Source: Marivivens sp.
GTDB taxonomy: Bacteria > Pseudomonadota > Alphaproteobacteria > Rhodobacterales > Rhodobacteraceae
Direction of reading: 5' to 3'
Assembly: GCA_024642115.1 (NCBI GenBank)
Contig: JAHEBU010000003.1
Span: 310,001-374,000 of the forward strand
Length of the DNA: 64,000 nucleotides
The translations under genes and the position numbers were made by a program. The notes beneath the pieces were generated by a model. It saw nothing but the letters and a program-made list of their open reading frames with translations. It had not been told where the DNA came from and did not search any database. This document shows, piece by piece, positions 26,563 through 35,899 of this stretch (its first letter is position 1; every line of letters begins with the position of its first letter).

Positions 26563-27525
26563 ATGGGACCCAACGCAAAAGGCGCGCTGCTCGCCCTTCT
26601 GGCCTTTGCAGTCTATGCGACCAATGATGTGGTGGTAAAGTTTCTGGGCGGGATCTATTCGCCGGTCCAGACCATCTTTTTCTCGACCCTTCTGTCGTTT
26701 CCGGTGGCGATGTTGATGATCATGCGGGATTCGACGCCCGGCACCCTGATCCCGGCGCATCCGTGGTGGATGGCAGCGCGGACGCTGGCGACGCTGATCA
26801 CGGGCATCTCGGCGTTTTACGCCTTTGCGGTGCTGCCGCTGGCGCAGACCTATACAATCCTGTTTGCCTCGCCGTTACTGATCACCTTGCTGGCCATTCC
26901 GATTCTTGGCGAAAAGGTCCGTATCCGGCGGGGAATCGCGGTTCTGGTGGGTCTTGGCGGGGTTCTGGTCGTACTGCGACCCGGCCAGACCGCATTGAAC
27001 CTTGGGCATCTGGCAGCGCTGGTCGCGGCCTTTGGAGGGTCGTTCGCGTCGGTCATCGTGCGCAAGATCGGGGCGGATGAGCGGCCTGTGGTTCTGCTGC
27101 TCTATCCGATGGTGGCGAACTTTGTCGTCATGGGGATCGCACTGGGCTTTGTCTACAAACCGATGCCAATCGAACATTTCGGCCTACTGGCCGTCATGGC
27201 CGTTCTGGGATCGCTGGGTGGGATCATCATCATTGCCGCCTACAAATATGGCGTGGCGATCGTGGTAGCCCCGATGCAGTATTCCCAGATTCTGTGGGCC
27301 AGCCTCTATGGCTATCTGTTTTTCAGCGAAACGATCAGCCTTAACACGGCGATCGGCGCAGGCATCATCATCGCAAGCGGCGTCTATATCGTCCTGCGTG
27401 AAGGGTCCAAGGGGGCCTCGGCCAACCAACCCGTGCTGCAAACCCGCAGCCGGACCGAAACCGGGACCAGCCCGCGCATCAGCCCGTTCCTGCGCCTGCG
27501 CGAGATGGCCTTGCGGGCCAAATAA
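26563..27525 (+). CDS. DMT-superfamily (EamA) transporter
   Basis: A 320-residue membrane protein with two EamA repeats: GALLALLAFAVYATNDVVVK and FFSTLLSFPVAMLMIM open the first, and HLAALVAAFGGSFASVIVRK opens the second. It closes with NTAIGAGIIIASGVYIVLRE and a polar tail of about 40 residues (cytoplasmic). It is different from the DMT protein at 8045. Substrate is unknown. It is the last gene before the tRNA-Pro island boundary, 44 bases upstream of the tRNA. Confidence 0.88.
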   Translation: MGPNAKGALLALLAFAVYATNDVVVKFLGGIYSPVQTIFFSTLLSFPVAMLMIMRDSTPGTLIPAHPWWMAARTLATLITGISAFYAFAVLPLAQTYTILFASPLLITLLAIPILGEKVRIRRGIAVLVGLGGVLVVLRPGQTALNLGHLAALVAAFGGSFASVIVRKIGADERPVVLLLYPMVANFVVMGIALGFVYKPMPIEHFGLLAVMAVLGSLGGIIIIAAYKYGVAIVVAPMQYSQILWASLYGYLFFSETISLNTAIGAGIIIASGVYIVLREGSKGASANQPVLQTRSRTETGTSPRISPFLRLREMALRAK

Positions 27526-27569
27526 CGCTCTTGTCAAAGCGGCCCTGTCGTATTACCCCGCCCCCTAGT

Positions 27570-27646
27570 CGGAGTGTAGCGCAGCCTGGTAGCGCACCTG
27601 CTTCGGGAGCAGGGGGTCGGAGGTTCGAATCCTCTCACTCCGACCA
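27570..27646 (+). tRNA. tRNA-Pro (anticodon CGG)
   Basis: A full cloverleaf can be drawn: acceptor CGGAGTG (27570-27576) with CACTCCG (27636-27642), discriminator A and an encoded CCA (27643-27646). The D arm is GCGCAGCCTGGTAGCGC. The anticodon stem CCTGC/GCAGG holds the loop TTCGGGA (anticodon CGG), and the T arm contains GGTTCGAATCC. Its last 17 bases are repeated exactly at 44187-44203, so this tRNA is the integration site of the island that follows. The tRNA itself is intact. Confidence 0.97.
27630..27646. repeat. attL: 17-bp direct repeat in the tRNA-Pro 3' end
   Basis: TCCTCTCACTCCGACCA, identical to 44187-44203. It covers the 3' part of the T stem, the acceptor strand and the CCA. Confidence 0.9.
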
Positions 27647-28254
27647 ACCATTAAAATCCCGAAAAATCAAAGCGTTAAACTAGAAGACTCATCTCGTCCC
27701 GAACAGTATTTCTGACCACAGGATCGGCTCACCCCACGACTTTCGAATCCCAGAGGTCAGGAACGTGCTCGAGACCTTTTCCTTTTGTGAGTCGCCCGGC
27801 CAAGCGCCCACTGGACGACATGCATCAGCAAGGCCGGCGTCGATGTCGCACCCCTTGCGCTTGGTTTACTGGATCGACGTGATTGGCGGCCCCAACACTC
27901 TCCCAAAAGCTGCGTCGCTATAACTCAAGCACACAATCAATCGCGACTGTGTGTCCAGGAAAGCGACACAGATGACTCCCAAACGCCCTCACGACGAAAC
28001 TGAACTGCCCAAGTTTCTTGATCGACGGCTCCTTCAACTCAAACCCGTCAAGAGCCAGATAGAAATCTCGAACGAAGCTAGGTTCAACAAACTCTTGCAG
28101 CGGCTAACATTCAGCACCGCAGTCGTGCAATTCGAGACGTTCCCCATCTTTGTGCAAAAAGTTGACAAGTTGGGCGTCGGAAGAAATTTGCAGGGCTGAG
28201 CGGAAATCAGGGCATGCCCCGGCTGACTTGGCCGGGGCATGCAGTATGTTTGTA
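27647..28254. other. 608-bp left end of the island without a recognisable gene
   Basis: The stretch is visibly AT-richer than the flanks. Short open frames exist on both strands (for instance 27951-28199 on plus), but none has a family match or ribosome-binding site I can support. It may hold relics of earlier insertions, or the terminator of the ABC operon ending at 28255. Confidence 0.5.
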
Positions 28255-29256
28255 TCAGAACTTGAACTCGTCCAGGTTCGCCGGCGTCACGATCTTTGCC
28301 GGCCCGAGCACCACCTCGCCGTTCTCGCCGATGGTATAAGTGCCCAACCGACCTGCGTCGAAGGTCTCTCCTGCCGCGCCGGTGATCTTGCACTGTGCCA
28401 GTGCCTGGGCGGCGTAGTAGGTGAGATAACCCAGGTCCGAGACGTTCCACCAGATGTCCTGGGCCGAACCGTCGGCGATGTATTTGCGGATCAGAGTAGC
28501 GGGGGCGAGACCGGTCAGTTTGATCTGGCCGGTCAGGCCGGCTTCTTCCAGAGCGCGTGCAGCAGCGGGAAGACCGATACCAGCTGGCACGATGATGCCC
28601 TTGAGATCAGGATAAGCCTGCGCCAGCGCAATGGTCTGCTGCTGATTGATCTGCTCGCTCTCTTCGCCATAGGCGACCTGCACGAGTTCCAGCCCCTTGT
28701 AGTCTGGGTTAGAAGCCATCTCTTGCTTCATCTGGTCGATCCAGGCGTTCTGGTTGGTTGCCGTTGGTGTCGATGACAGAATGGCGAACTTGCCTTCGCC
28801 GCCAATCATCTCGGACATTGACTGAAGCATCATCGAGGCGAGGCTGGAGCCAAGGGCTTGATTGATGAAAAGCGAACGAGCATCCGGGGCCACGTCAGAG
28901 TCATACGAGATCACCATGACGCCATTCGCAGCAGCACGCTTGAGCGCCGGTGCAACCGCGTTTGCATCGTTGCCAGAGATCGCGATCACATCGACCTGCT
29001 GGGCCACGAGATTGTTGATGAACTCGATCTGAGCTTCGGCCGTGGCCTGGCTTGGTGCCGACTGGATGACATTGCCACCGATCTCGGCCATCGCCTCCTC
29101 GGCGCCTTTGCCCGCGACTTGGAAGTAGGGGTCGGTGTCGAGCTTGGGCAGGAAGCCGACTGTGACGGGTTCAGTGGCGCAATCTTGCGCTTGCAGACCG
29201 CTGGCCGAAATCACAGCCAAACCGCAGACTGATGCGAGTAGGGTTCTTCTAAGCAT
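28255..29256 (-). CDS. Sugar ABC transporter substrate-binding protein (RhaS/autoinducer-2-binding type)
   Basis: A 333-residue periplasmic protein with signal peptide LRRTLLASVCGLAVISASGL (cleavage near LQAQ). The start at 29256 follows GGAGGAG. It belongs to the type I periplasmic sugar-binding fold: VTVGFLPKLDTDPYFQVAGK, IEFINNLVAQQVDVIAISGN, VMVISYDSDVAPDARSLFIN and GIIVPAGIGLPAAARALEEA. The closest families by eye are rhamnose-binding RhaS and LsrB. It is the last gene of the importer operon encoded upstream on the same strand. No sugar kinase, isomerase or aldolase accompanies it, so the sugar remains unknown. Confidence 0.88.
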   Translation of the reverse strand: MLRRTLLASVCGLAVISASGLQAQDCATEPVTVGFLPKLDTDPYFQVAGKGAEEAMAEIGGNVIQSAPSQATAEAQIEFINNLVAQQVDVIAISGNDANAVAPALKRAAANGVMVISYDSDVAPDARSLFINQALGSSLASMMLQSMSEMIGGEGKFAILSSTPTATNQNAWIDQMKQEMASNPDYKGLELVQVAYGEESEQINQQQTIALAQAYPDLKGIIVPAGIGLPAAARALEEAGLTGQIKLTGLAPATLIRKYIADGSAQDIWWNVSDLGYLTYYAAQALAQCKITGAAGETFDAGRLGTYTIGENGEVVLGPAKIVTPANLDEFKF

Positions 29257-29311
29257 TTCTTTCTCCTCCAGTTTTGATTTCCAGCACAGGCTGGACCGAT
29301 ATGCCGCAGTA

Positions 29312-30301
29312 TCAGTGCGGCGCGTTCTGTTTCTTGACACCCAGCCGCCTGAACCAGTCCGACAGCACAGGTGAGACGTTGCCGGCCAGCAGGGCGAGGA
29401 TCAGCAGCAGGCCGACAACAGTGCTTTGCGCGTCTCCGCCGACGCCCGAGATGCCAAGCTGGTTGCGGATGAGCGCTACGAGGCTAAGCGCGCCGACGAC
29501 GCCGACAACGCCGCCCTTGCCGCCGAAGACGCTCACTCCCCCCAACATCGCGATAGTGATAACGTCAAGTTCCATGCCCAACGCGTTGTTCGCCCGGGCA
29601 TTGGCCAGCCGCGCCGTGTAAACGATCCCGGCGATCGAGGACATCACGCCTGAAAAGACGAAAAGCCCGAACCGAATCCTATCGACATTGATGCCTGAGA
29701 ACCGTGCGGTTTCGGGGTTACCGCCAATGACGAAGATGCGGCGACCCAACGGAGTGGCGTGAACCACCACTGCGAAGACAGGCAGAATGATAAGAAAGGG
29801 AAGGATGGTCTGCGGCACCGGCATTGAGCCAATGTTAAGGAAGCCGAAATTGGTCAGCGCATCGGGCAGGATATTGACCGAGCCGGTGCCGAGCAGGACG
29901 TAACCAATACCGCGGAACAGCGCCATAGTCCCCAACGTCACCACCAGCGAAGGCAGGCCGACCCAAGTGGACATGAAACCGTTAAAGGAACCGAGCGCTG
30001 CCCCAGCCAGCAGGGCCAGCGGAATAGCGGCAATCAGCGGCACTCCCGCCCTGACGCTTAGCCCAAGGATGACGCTTGTCAGCGCAAGGGTGCTAGCCAC
30101 TGACAGGTCGATATCGCGTGTGACCAGCAGTAACATCATCGGCAGGACGATGAGCGCACGTTCCGAAGCGCCGGCGATGACTTGCGAGATGTTGAAGGCT
30201 GTCCCGAAATTTGGCACGGCCACGATGCCGAAAACCGCCACCGCAATTGCCACCAGACAAATGAACAGATCCCAAGCGGACAACCAAATCGGTAGTCGCA
30301 T
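29312..30301 (-). CDS. Sugar ABC transporter permease
   Basis: A 329-residue inner-membrane permease of the BPD_transp_2 (RbsC/RhaP/RhaQ) family. Markers are LIVLPMMLLLVTRDIDLSVA, GFMSTWVGLPSLVVTLGTMA, FRGIGYVLLGTGS, NPETARFSGINVDRIRFGLF and MLGGVSVFGGKGGVVGVVGA. About eight to ten hydrophobic segments are visible. Its start overlaps the stop of the ATPase-permease fusion gene by one base, so it is translationally coupled. It most likely forms a heterodimeric channel with the permease half of that fusion. Confidence 0.92.
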   Translation of the reverse strand: MRLPIWLSAWDLFICLVAIAVAVFGIVAVPNFGTAFNISQVIAGASERALIVLPMMLLLVTRDIDLSVASTLALTSVILGLSVRAGVPLIAAIPLALLAGAALGSFNGFMSTWVGLPSLVVTLGTMALFRGIGYVLLGTGSVNILPDALTNFGFLNIGSMPVPQTILPFLIILPVFAVVVHATPLGRRIFVIGGNPETARFSGINVDRIRFGLFVFSGVMSSIAGIVYTARLANARANNALGMELDVITIAMLGGVSVFGGKGGVVGVVGALSLVALIRNQLGISGVGGDAQSTVVGLLLILALLAGNVSPVLSDWFRRLGVKKQNAPH

Positions 30302-32880
30302 CAGATTGCCCTCCGCTTCAATGCGCGTTCATTTCGGCGGGCAATTTGGGCGTCGACCGTAATCGCGGCGAGAATGACGAGGCCGTAGACCCCCTGTAAC
30401 CAGAGTGGATCAACCCGGACTAGGCTTAGGCCGTTGCGGATCACGAGGAGCGTGATGACGCCGAGCGCAATGCCGAAGACCGTTCCCGAGCCTCCGCGGA
30501 TCGCCACCCCGCCGACAACCACCGAAGCGATTACTGTCAGTTCGTAGCCGAACGCGACGCGGGCATCGACGGTGGCATAGCGCGAGGCCCACAGCGCGCC
30601 CATCAGACCGGCAAGCACCCCCGCAATTGCAAATGCGGCAAAGACTCGGCGCGCCGCGGGGACACCGATGGTGTCCGCGGCGGCGGGGTTGGAACCTACG
30701 CCATAAAGTTCGCGACCGAAGGTAGTGCGACCGAGTAGGAAAGACGCGGCGGCCAAGGTGAGGACTGCGAATATCACGATGAGAGGGATGCCAAAGATCT
30801 GGCTCCCTGCAAGGTCCAGCCAGTGCTTGGGAACCTCGTCGGCACTGATCTGGTCACCGTTGGCCCATAGGCTGTGCAGGCCGCGGAACACCGACATGGT
30901 TCCCAGCGTCGCCACGATGGACGGCACTCGACCATAGGCGACGATGAGGCCATTGATCATTCCAAGACTGCCACCGAGTATCATTGCAACAGCGACTGCG
31001 GCGAGTGCTGGAAGTTGCGGATTGTCTTGCATGAAAAGCGCCGCGGCATAGGCGGTCAGACCAATAACAGAAGCAACTGAAAGGTCGATGTTCCGGGTCA
31101 GGATTACCAACATCTGCCCCAAGGCCACGAACGCGAGAAGGGCTGCATCCATCGACAGAGAGCCGAGGTTCGTAGGGCTGAGCATTCGCGGGTTGATAAG
31201 TGATACGGGTATCACGATTGCAAGGATCGCGATGACCAAACCCATCTCGCGCCGAAGCACCAGGGACTCGACGAATGATTGGGCTGGCCTTTGCGCCTCC
31301 CGCTCCGGGACTGCGGTGCTCGGGATTGCGTCTATGACTGCAGTTGGGCCCTCATCCGTAGCCGCTTTGAGCACTTCTGAGGGATCAACGTCGCCGCCGT
31401 CGAATGTCGCGGTCAAGCGTCCCTCGCGCAGCACGGCGATCCTGTCGCACATGCCGATCAGCTCAGGAAGCTCCGACGAGATCAGTATGATCGCCATTCC
31501 GGACTGGGCGAGGGAAGCGATGATCTCGTGAACTTCTGCCTTGCTTTCCACATCGATGCCCTGTGTCGGCTCGTCAAGGATCAGGATACGGGGGCGGGTC
31601 GCCAACCATTTGGAAAGTGCGACTTTTTGCTGGTTGCCGCCCGACAGCCCAGAAATTTCCTGCTCGTATGAGGCGAAGCGCAGCTTGAGCCGTTCGAGGT
31701 ATTCGCGGGTCTTTGCGATCTCGCGAGAGGGCTTCAACAGGCCTAACCGGGTGCACTGCTCGAGTATGGTCAGCGAAGCATTCACCCGGATCGGGAAATC
31801 CATGATGAGCGATTGCGCGTGACGATCTTCAGAAACGTACGCGATCCCGTGCCGCATAGCCTCCTGCGGGGAGCGAATATGGACCGCTTCGCCGTCGATC
31901 AGGATTTGGCCACGGTCAGGGTGGCGCACGCCGAAGAAGGTCGTTGCGAACTCGGTTCGGCCGCTGCCGACAAGCCCGCCGATGCCCAAGATCTCTCCCT
32001 CGCTGACGCCGAGGGAAATGTCTTCGAACTCTGCATCGACAGACAGGCCTTCGGCGCGCAGGATCTCGGCGCCATGCTTGTGGGTCCGTTTGGGAAAGGA
32101 CGAGAGCAGCTCCCGCCCAGCCATAAGATTGATTGCCTCTTGCCGCGACAGGTCGTCCGAATGGGCTGTCCGGATCAACGCGCCATCCCGCAGAACCGAG
32201 ATGCGGTCAGATATGCCGAAAACCTCGTCCATGCGATGGCCGACGAAGACGATACCGACACCGCTTTCCTTAAGCCTTCGCACCACAACGAAAAGCTTCT
32301 CGACTTCCCTGTGCGAAAGGCACGCGGTGGGTTCATCCAAGATCAGCACGTCGGCATCGGTTGAAAGGGCCTTGGCGATCTCCACCAGTTGCTGCTCAGA
32401 AACACTCAATGTTCGCAACATCGCGTCTGGACGAACCGACAGACCAACGGTGTTGAGCAAGTCGGTAGACCGCCGATACATCAAGGCTGTGTCAAGGAAG
32501 CCGGCAGAAGTCTTTGGGAACCGACCGAAAAATATGTTCTCCATGATCGAGAGGTCCGGGAAGAGGCCAGGGTGCTGGTGCACCACTGCGATCCCCGTCC
32601 GCTGGGCGTCGAGCGGCGAATGCCAGCTCTGGATCTGGCCGGCCACCAGAATTTCGCCGCTGCTAGGGCGATGGACCCCGCACATCATCTTGACACAGGT
32701 GCTCTTGCCGGCCCCGTTTTCGCCGAGCAGGGCAAGGACTTCTGCGCGGCGGACATCGAGCGACACATCGCTGACCGCCACGGTTCCGCCGAACACCTTA
32801 CTCACGTGGCGCAGCTCGATAAGCGGCGGTGGGTCTGCTTGCCGGGCATCTTGGTCCGATGTTGATTCCATTATGGACAT
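30301..32880 (-). CDS. Sugar ABC transporter ATPase-permease fusion protein
   Basis: An 859-residue fusion. Residues about 20-510 are a double ATPase of the RbsA/RhaT kind. NBD1 has GENGAGKST (53-61), LSVSEQQLVEIAKAL and DVLILDEPTACLS. NBD2 has the degenerate P-loop GGLVGSGRT, the signature LSGGNQQKVALSKWL and RILILDEPTQGID. After a linker of about 40 residues a complete BPD_transp_2 permease follows (from RREMGLVIAILAIVIP to RVDPLWLQGVYGLVILAAIT), including LGQMLVILTRNIDLSVASVI. In the usual operons these are two genes. The start at 32880 (SIMESTSDQ) is a choice: 32871 is possible, and neither has a clear ribosome-binding site. The gene is divergent from the ROK regulator. Confidence 0.9.
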   Translation of the reverse strand: MSIMESTSDQDARQADPPPLIELRHVSKVFGGTVAVSDVSLDVRRAEVLALLGENGAGKSTCVKMMCGVHRPSSGEILVAGQIQSWHSPLDAQRTGIAVVHQHPGLFPDLSIMENIFFGRFPKTSAGFLDTALMYRRSTDLLNTVGLSVRPDAMLRTLSVSEQQLVEIAKALSTDADVLILDEPTACLSHREVEKLFVVVRRLKESGVGIVFVGHRMDEVFGISDRISVLRDGALIRTAHSDDLSRQEAINLMAGRELLSSFPKRTHKHGAEILRAEGLSVDAEFEDISLGVSEGEILGIGGLVGSGRTEFATTFFGVRHPDRGQILIDGEAVHIRSPQEAMRHGIAYVSEDRHAQSLIMDFPIRVNASLTILEQCTRLGLLKPSREIAKTREYLERLKLRFASYEQEISGLSGGNQQKVALSKWLATRPRILILDEPTQGIDVESKAEVHEIIASLAQSGMAIILISSELPELIGMCDRIAVLREGRLTATFDGGDVDPSEVLKAATDEGPTAVIDAIPSTAVPEREAQRPAQSFVESLVLRREMGLVIAILAIVIPVSLINPRMLSPTNLGSLSMDAALLAFVALGQMLVILTRNIDLSVASVIGLTAYAAALFMQDNPQLPALAAVAVAMILGGSLGMINGLIVAYGRVPSIVATLGTMSVFRGLHSLWANGDQISADEVPKHWLDLAGSQIFGIPLIVIFAVLTLAAASFLLGRTTFGRELYGVGSNPAAADTIGVPAARRVFAAFAIAGVLAGLMGALWASRYATVDARVAFGYELTVIASVVVGGVAIRGGSGTVFGIALGVITLLVIRNGLSLVRVDPLWLQGVYGLVILAAITVDAQIARRNERALKRRAI

Positions 32881-33000
32881 GCAGTGCAAGATCGCACCCG
32901 GCAAGTAACAGCCAGGTCGGCGAAACTCCTCCCTTTCGCAATCCCCTGGACTGCCATTCCTCAAATCAAAAAGACTGCAAGAGACTAGCAGAGTCAATAC

Positions 33001-33017
33001 TATTTCATTATGAAGTA
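33001..33017. promoter_or_regulatory. Candidate ROK operator in the divergent promoter region
   Basis: An AT-rich interrupted palindrome, TA-t-TTCAT-t-ATGAA-g-TA, lies in the 256-bp space between the ABC operon (start 32880) and the ROK gene (start 33137). Surroundings are markedly AT-rich (32990-33040) against GC-rich flanks. ROK repressors commonly bind such palindromes next to the sugar operon they control. Binding is inferred from position and symmetry only. Confidence 0.45.
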
Positions 33018-33136
33018 ATTAATGAGCCAATTCACATGCCGCCAGACGCGCGGCTTGTCTTGATACATCGCGCATCTTAGGAAAGGGCGTGCAGAAAAGG
33101 AGCCGGTCCATTTTGGTCCGGTCAGAACGGGAAGTG

Positions 33137-34342
33137 ATGAAATTGAAGGACGGAAGAGATCCATCAGGCTATTCTGCCCGCCGCGGATCCAATCAGGTCG
33201 CTGTTCGTCATTACAACGAACGGCTCATCCTGCAGCTCATCCGTCGTCGCGGCCGGCTGACCAAGGCCGAGGCGACCCGCGCGACCGGCCTCTCTGCAAA
33301 TGCGGTTTCGACGATCTTTCGTAGCCTCGAGGCGGAAAGCCTCCTCCTGCGCGGCGAGCCGGACAAGGGCAAACTCGGGCAGCCCTCAATTCCCGCCAGT
33401 ATCAATCCCGACGCGCGATTCTACCTCGGTCTGAAGGTGGGGCGGCGCAGCAGTGACCTGATCGTGCTCGACTTTGCAGGCAAGGTCCGCGCCCATCGCA
33501 GCACCTTCCACACCTATCCAACGCCCCAAGAGAGCATCGCGTTCGTTGAGGCATCGATTGGCCCCCTGCTTAAGGAAGCCAAGGTGCCGCGCAAGGCGCT
33601 ACACGGGTTCGGCGTTGCGATCCCGACCGAACTTTGGAGTTGGGCGACTGAGATGGCGGCCCCCCAGCAGGAAATGGATGCCTGGCGCGATTTCGATATC
33701 GCCGCGGCGCTCTCAAGGCTTGGGCGATGGCAGGTTTTTGTAGAGAACGATGGCACTGCGGCTTGCCGCGCCGAACACACGTTCGGATCACATGACGCTG
33801 TCCACGACTTAGTGTATTTCTTCGTGGGCACGCTGATAGGGGGCGGCATCGTGCTGGATTCCGAGGTGTTCACCGGGCGGACCGGCAACGCGGGCGGCTT
33901 TGGGCCGCTGCGCGTCCCCGATGGCGCGCCCGGCAAAGATCGCCTGATGGACCACGCATCAATCTTCGTTCTCGAACAGATGATCGAGGCCGCTGGCGGC
34001 AGCCGCTATGAGATCTGGACTGATACCGCAGCCTGGACACGTTATCCCGAGCTGGTGGATCGTTGGATCGCGGAAACGGCGCGAGCCCTGGCACATGGCG
34101 CAGTTTCATCGCTCTCGGTAATCGACTTCGAAGCTGTCGTAATCGACGGCGCATTTCCCGAATGGATCCGGGACAGGCTGGTTGCCGATGTTGACGCCTT
34201 GTTCGATGACATGGACTTGCAAGGCATAAAGCGCCCTGCGCTGGTCGCCGGCAGATGGGGCAACATCGCGCGTGCCGTCGGGGCGGCCGTTCTTCCGATG
34301 GCGGCGGAATACTCGATCGGTGGCACGCGCTTGGGGACTTGA
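33137..34342 (+). CDS. ROK-family transcriptional regulator (NagC/XylR/Mlc type)
   Basis: A 401-residue protein with an N-terminal winged helix (HYNERLILQLIRRRGRLTKA followed by EATRATGLSANAVSTIFRSL) and a C-terminal ROK sugar-kinase-like domain. The latter shows YLGLKVGRRSSDLIVLDFAG, VFVENDGTAACRAEHTFG, FFVGTLIGGGIVLDSEVFTG and GNAGGFGPLRV. The full ROK zinc-binding CxCxxxGC cluster is not evident, as in some regulators. The start at 33137 is preferred; the frame extends 16 codons upstream without a better signal. It is divergent from the ABC importer and probably represses it in the absence of the imported sugar. Confidence 0.9.
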   Translation: MKLKDGRDPSGYSARRGSNQVAVRHYNERLILQLIRRRGRLTKAEATRATGLSANAVSTIFRSLEAESLLLRGEPDKGKLGQPSIPASINPDARFYLGLKVGRRSSDLIVLDFAGKVRAHRSTFHTYPTPQESIAFVEASIGPLLKEAKVPRKALHGFGVAIPTELWSWATEMAAPQQEMDAWRDFDIAAALSRLGRWQVFVENDGTAACRAEHTFGSHDAVHDLVYFFVGTLIGGGIVLDSEVFTGRTGNAGGFGPLRVPDGAPGKDRLMDHASIFVLEQMIEAAGGSRYEIWTDTAAWTRYPELVDRWIAETARALAHGAVSSLSVIDFEAVVIDGAFPEWIRDRLVADVDALFDDMDLQGIKRPALVAGRWGNIARAVGAAVLPMAAEYSIGGTRLGT

Positions 34343-34420
34343 TCCAGTATCATGGAGTTGTCGCCGAACCTGCGAGTCGAGAAATGACCACCGCTGGACG
34401 TTTCGTGTTATCGACATTGC

Positions 34421-35692
34421 TTGAACTCAAGCCTTCGAGTGACAGACGTGACCCCGACAGTTGCACCGCCCCTTCGCCGGAACCGCGATTTTCTGCGCCT
34501 CTGGATGGCAGCGGCCATAAGCGCCGGGGGCGCCAAGATCACCCGGACCGTGCTGCCCATGTTCGCCATCTTGACGGTCGGTGCCAACCCGACGCAAGTC
34601 GCACTGCTGGCGATGCTGGGGGTCGCGCCGGGCCTCGTTGTTAGCCTGGTTGGCGGTGGTATCGTCGACCGCAACGCCTGCCGCCCCCTGATGATCGGCG
34701 CTGACCTCTTTCGCGCGGCGCTGATTCTGACCATCCCGGTTGCGGCGATGTTCGACCTGATGTCGATGCCGCAAATCTATCTGGTCGCGGCGGCCATCGG
34801 TGCGGCCAACACGCTGTTCGGCATCGCGGACAATACTTATTTGCCTACCCTGGTCAGGCCCGATGATCTTGTCGCTGCCAACGCCCGGCTGGAAACGACC
34901 GATGCGGTGGCCGAGGGGTTTGGTCCGTGGCTGGGCGGTGTCCTGGTCGGACTGATCGGGGCGCCTGCAGCGCTCCTGATCGATGCGCTGACCTACCTTT
35001 GGTCCGCCGCGTTCTTGGGGATGATTGATCGGACGGAGGTGCGCAAGCCGCAAGAGGGTGCGGCAGGGCGGGGCATGTTCGATGATGCGGTGGCGGGTCT
35101 GCGCGCCTGCCTCTTTCATCCGCTGATCGCACGGATCCTGCTTGCCGAAACACTCGTTTCGTTGACGGGCGGGTTCTTCATGGCCCTCTACATGGTAATC
35201 GCGCTGGTCGAAATTGGGCTTTCGCCAGCGACGATCGGGTTGATCATAGGGATCGGCGGGATCGGCAGTCTTGGCGGAGCCTTTCTCGCGCCAGCGCTCG
35301 AGCGGCGTTTGGGCACGTTCCGCACGCTTCTGCTTTGCCTCAGTGTCGCCGGGCTCTGGAGTATTTCCCTGCCTCTTTCCATGGTCTTTACCGAGTTCGC
35401 CATCCCACTGCTGATATCCGACCAACTGGTAGGCGACGCCTTCATGACAGCATTCCTCATCATCGCGCTCAGTCTGCGGCAACGCGTCCTGCCAGAGCAG
35501 ACGATGGGTCGGGCGAATGCGACGTTTCATCTGGCGAATGGGATCGCTTTGGTCGTCGGGTCGATCATTGCCGGATTGCTATCGCTTGCCCTGTCGGTGC
35601 CGACTGTCAGTTGGCTGGCGATCAGCTTTGCCTTCGCCGCCATACCGGTCCTTGGGAGCGGGCGCGTCCCCGCTGATCCATCCATCAACTGA
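34421..35692 (+). CDS. Major facilitator superfamily transporter
   Basis: A 423-residue membrane protein with twelve plausible helices, resembling the EntS/MFS_3 exporters: RRNRDFLRLWMAAAISAGGA near the N-terminus, the loop GGGIVDRNACRPLMIGADLF after the second helix, and GIGGIGSLGGAFLAPALERR in the second half. No ATG fits. The frame opens with TTG at 34421, and GTG codons at 34439 and 34448 are alternatives; none has a clear ribosome-binding site. It follows the ROK gene by 78 bases in the same direction and could share its transcript. Substrate is unknown. Confidence 0.82.
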   Translation: MNSSLRVTDVTPTVAPPLRRNRDFLRLWMAAAISAGGAKITRTVLPMFAILTVGANPTQVALLAMLGVAPGLVVSLVGGGIVDRNACRPLMIGADLFRAALILTIPVAAMFDLMSMPQIYLVAAAIGAANTLFGIADNTYLPTLVRPDDLVAANARLETTDAVAEGFGPWLGGVLVGLIGAPAALLIDALTYLWSAAFLGMIDRTEVRKPQEGAAGRGMFDDAVAGLRACLFHPLIARILLAETLVSLTGGFFMALYMVIALVEIGLSPATIGLIIGIGGIGSLGGAFLAPALERRLGTFRTLLLCLSVAGLWSISLPLSMVFTEFAIPLLISDQLVGDAFMTAFLIIALSLRQRVLPEQTMGRANATFHLANGIALVVGSIIAGLLSLALSVPTVSWLAISFAFAAIPVLGSGRVPADPSIN

Positions 35693-35899
35693 TCCACTCA
35701 AGATGATGACCTAATGAAGTTGGTGCCGCCGGCTGCTTTGGAGGACTGGGAAACCCACGGAAGAATGATCGCAATGGGGTGTGTTGCGACCGCTACCGAA
35801 ACATCAGTGTCTTCGGCTCTCAGACGAAAGGGCACTGTATGGCCAATGCCGCATCGCTTGGGAGGATGGCTGGCCGCTGAACGGCCAGCCACACCTACC

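Noticed and set aside
27951-28199. 82-codon plus frame at the left end of the island
   Set aside because: It has no ribosome-binding site, no family resemblance and AT-rich non-coding context; not enough for a gene call.
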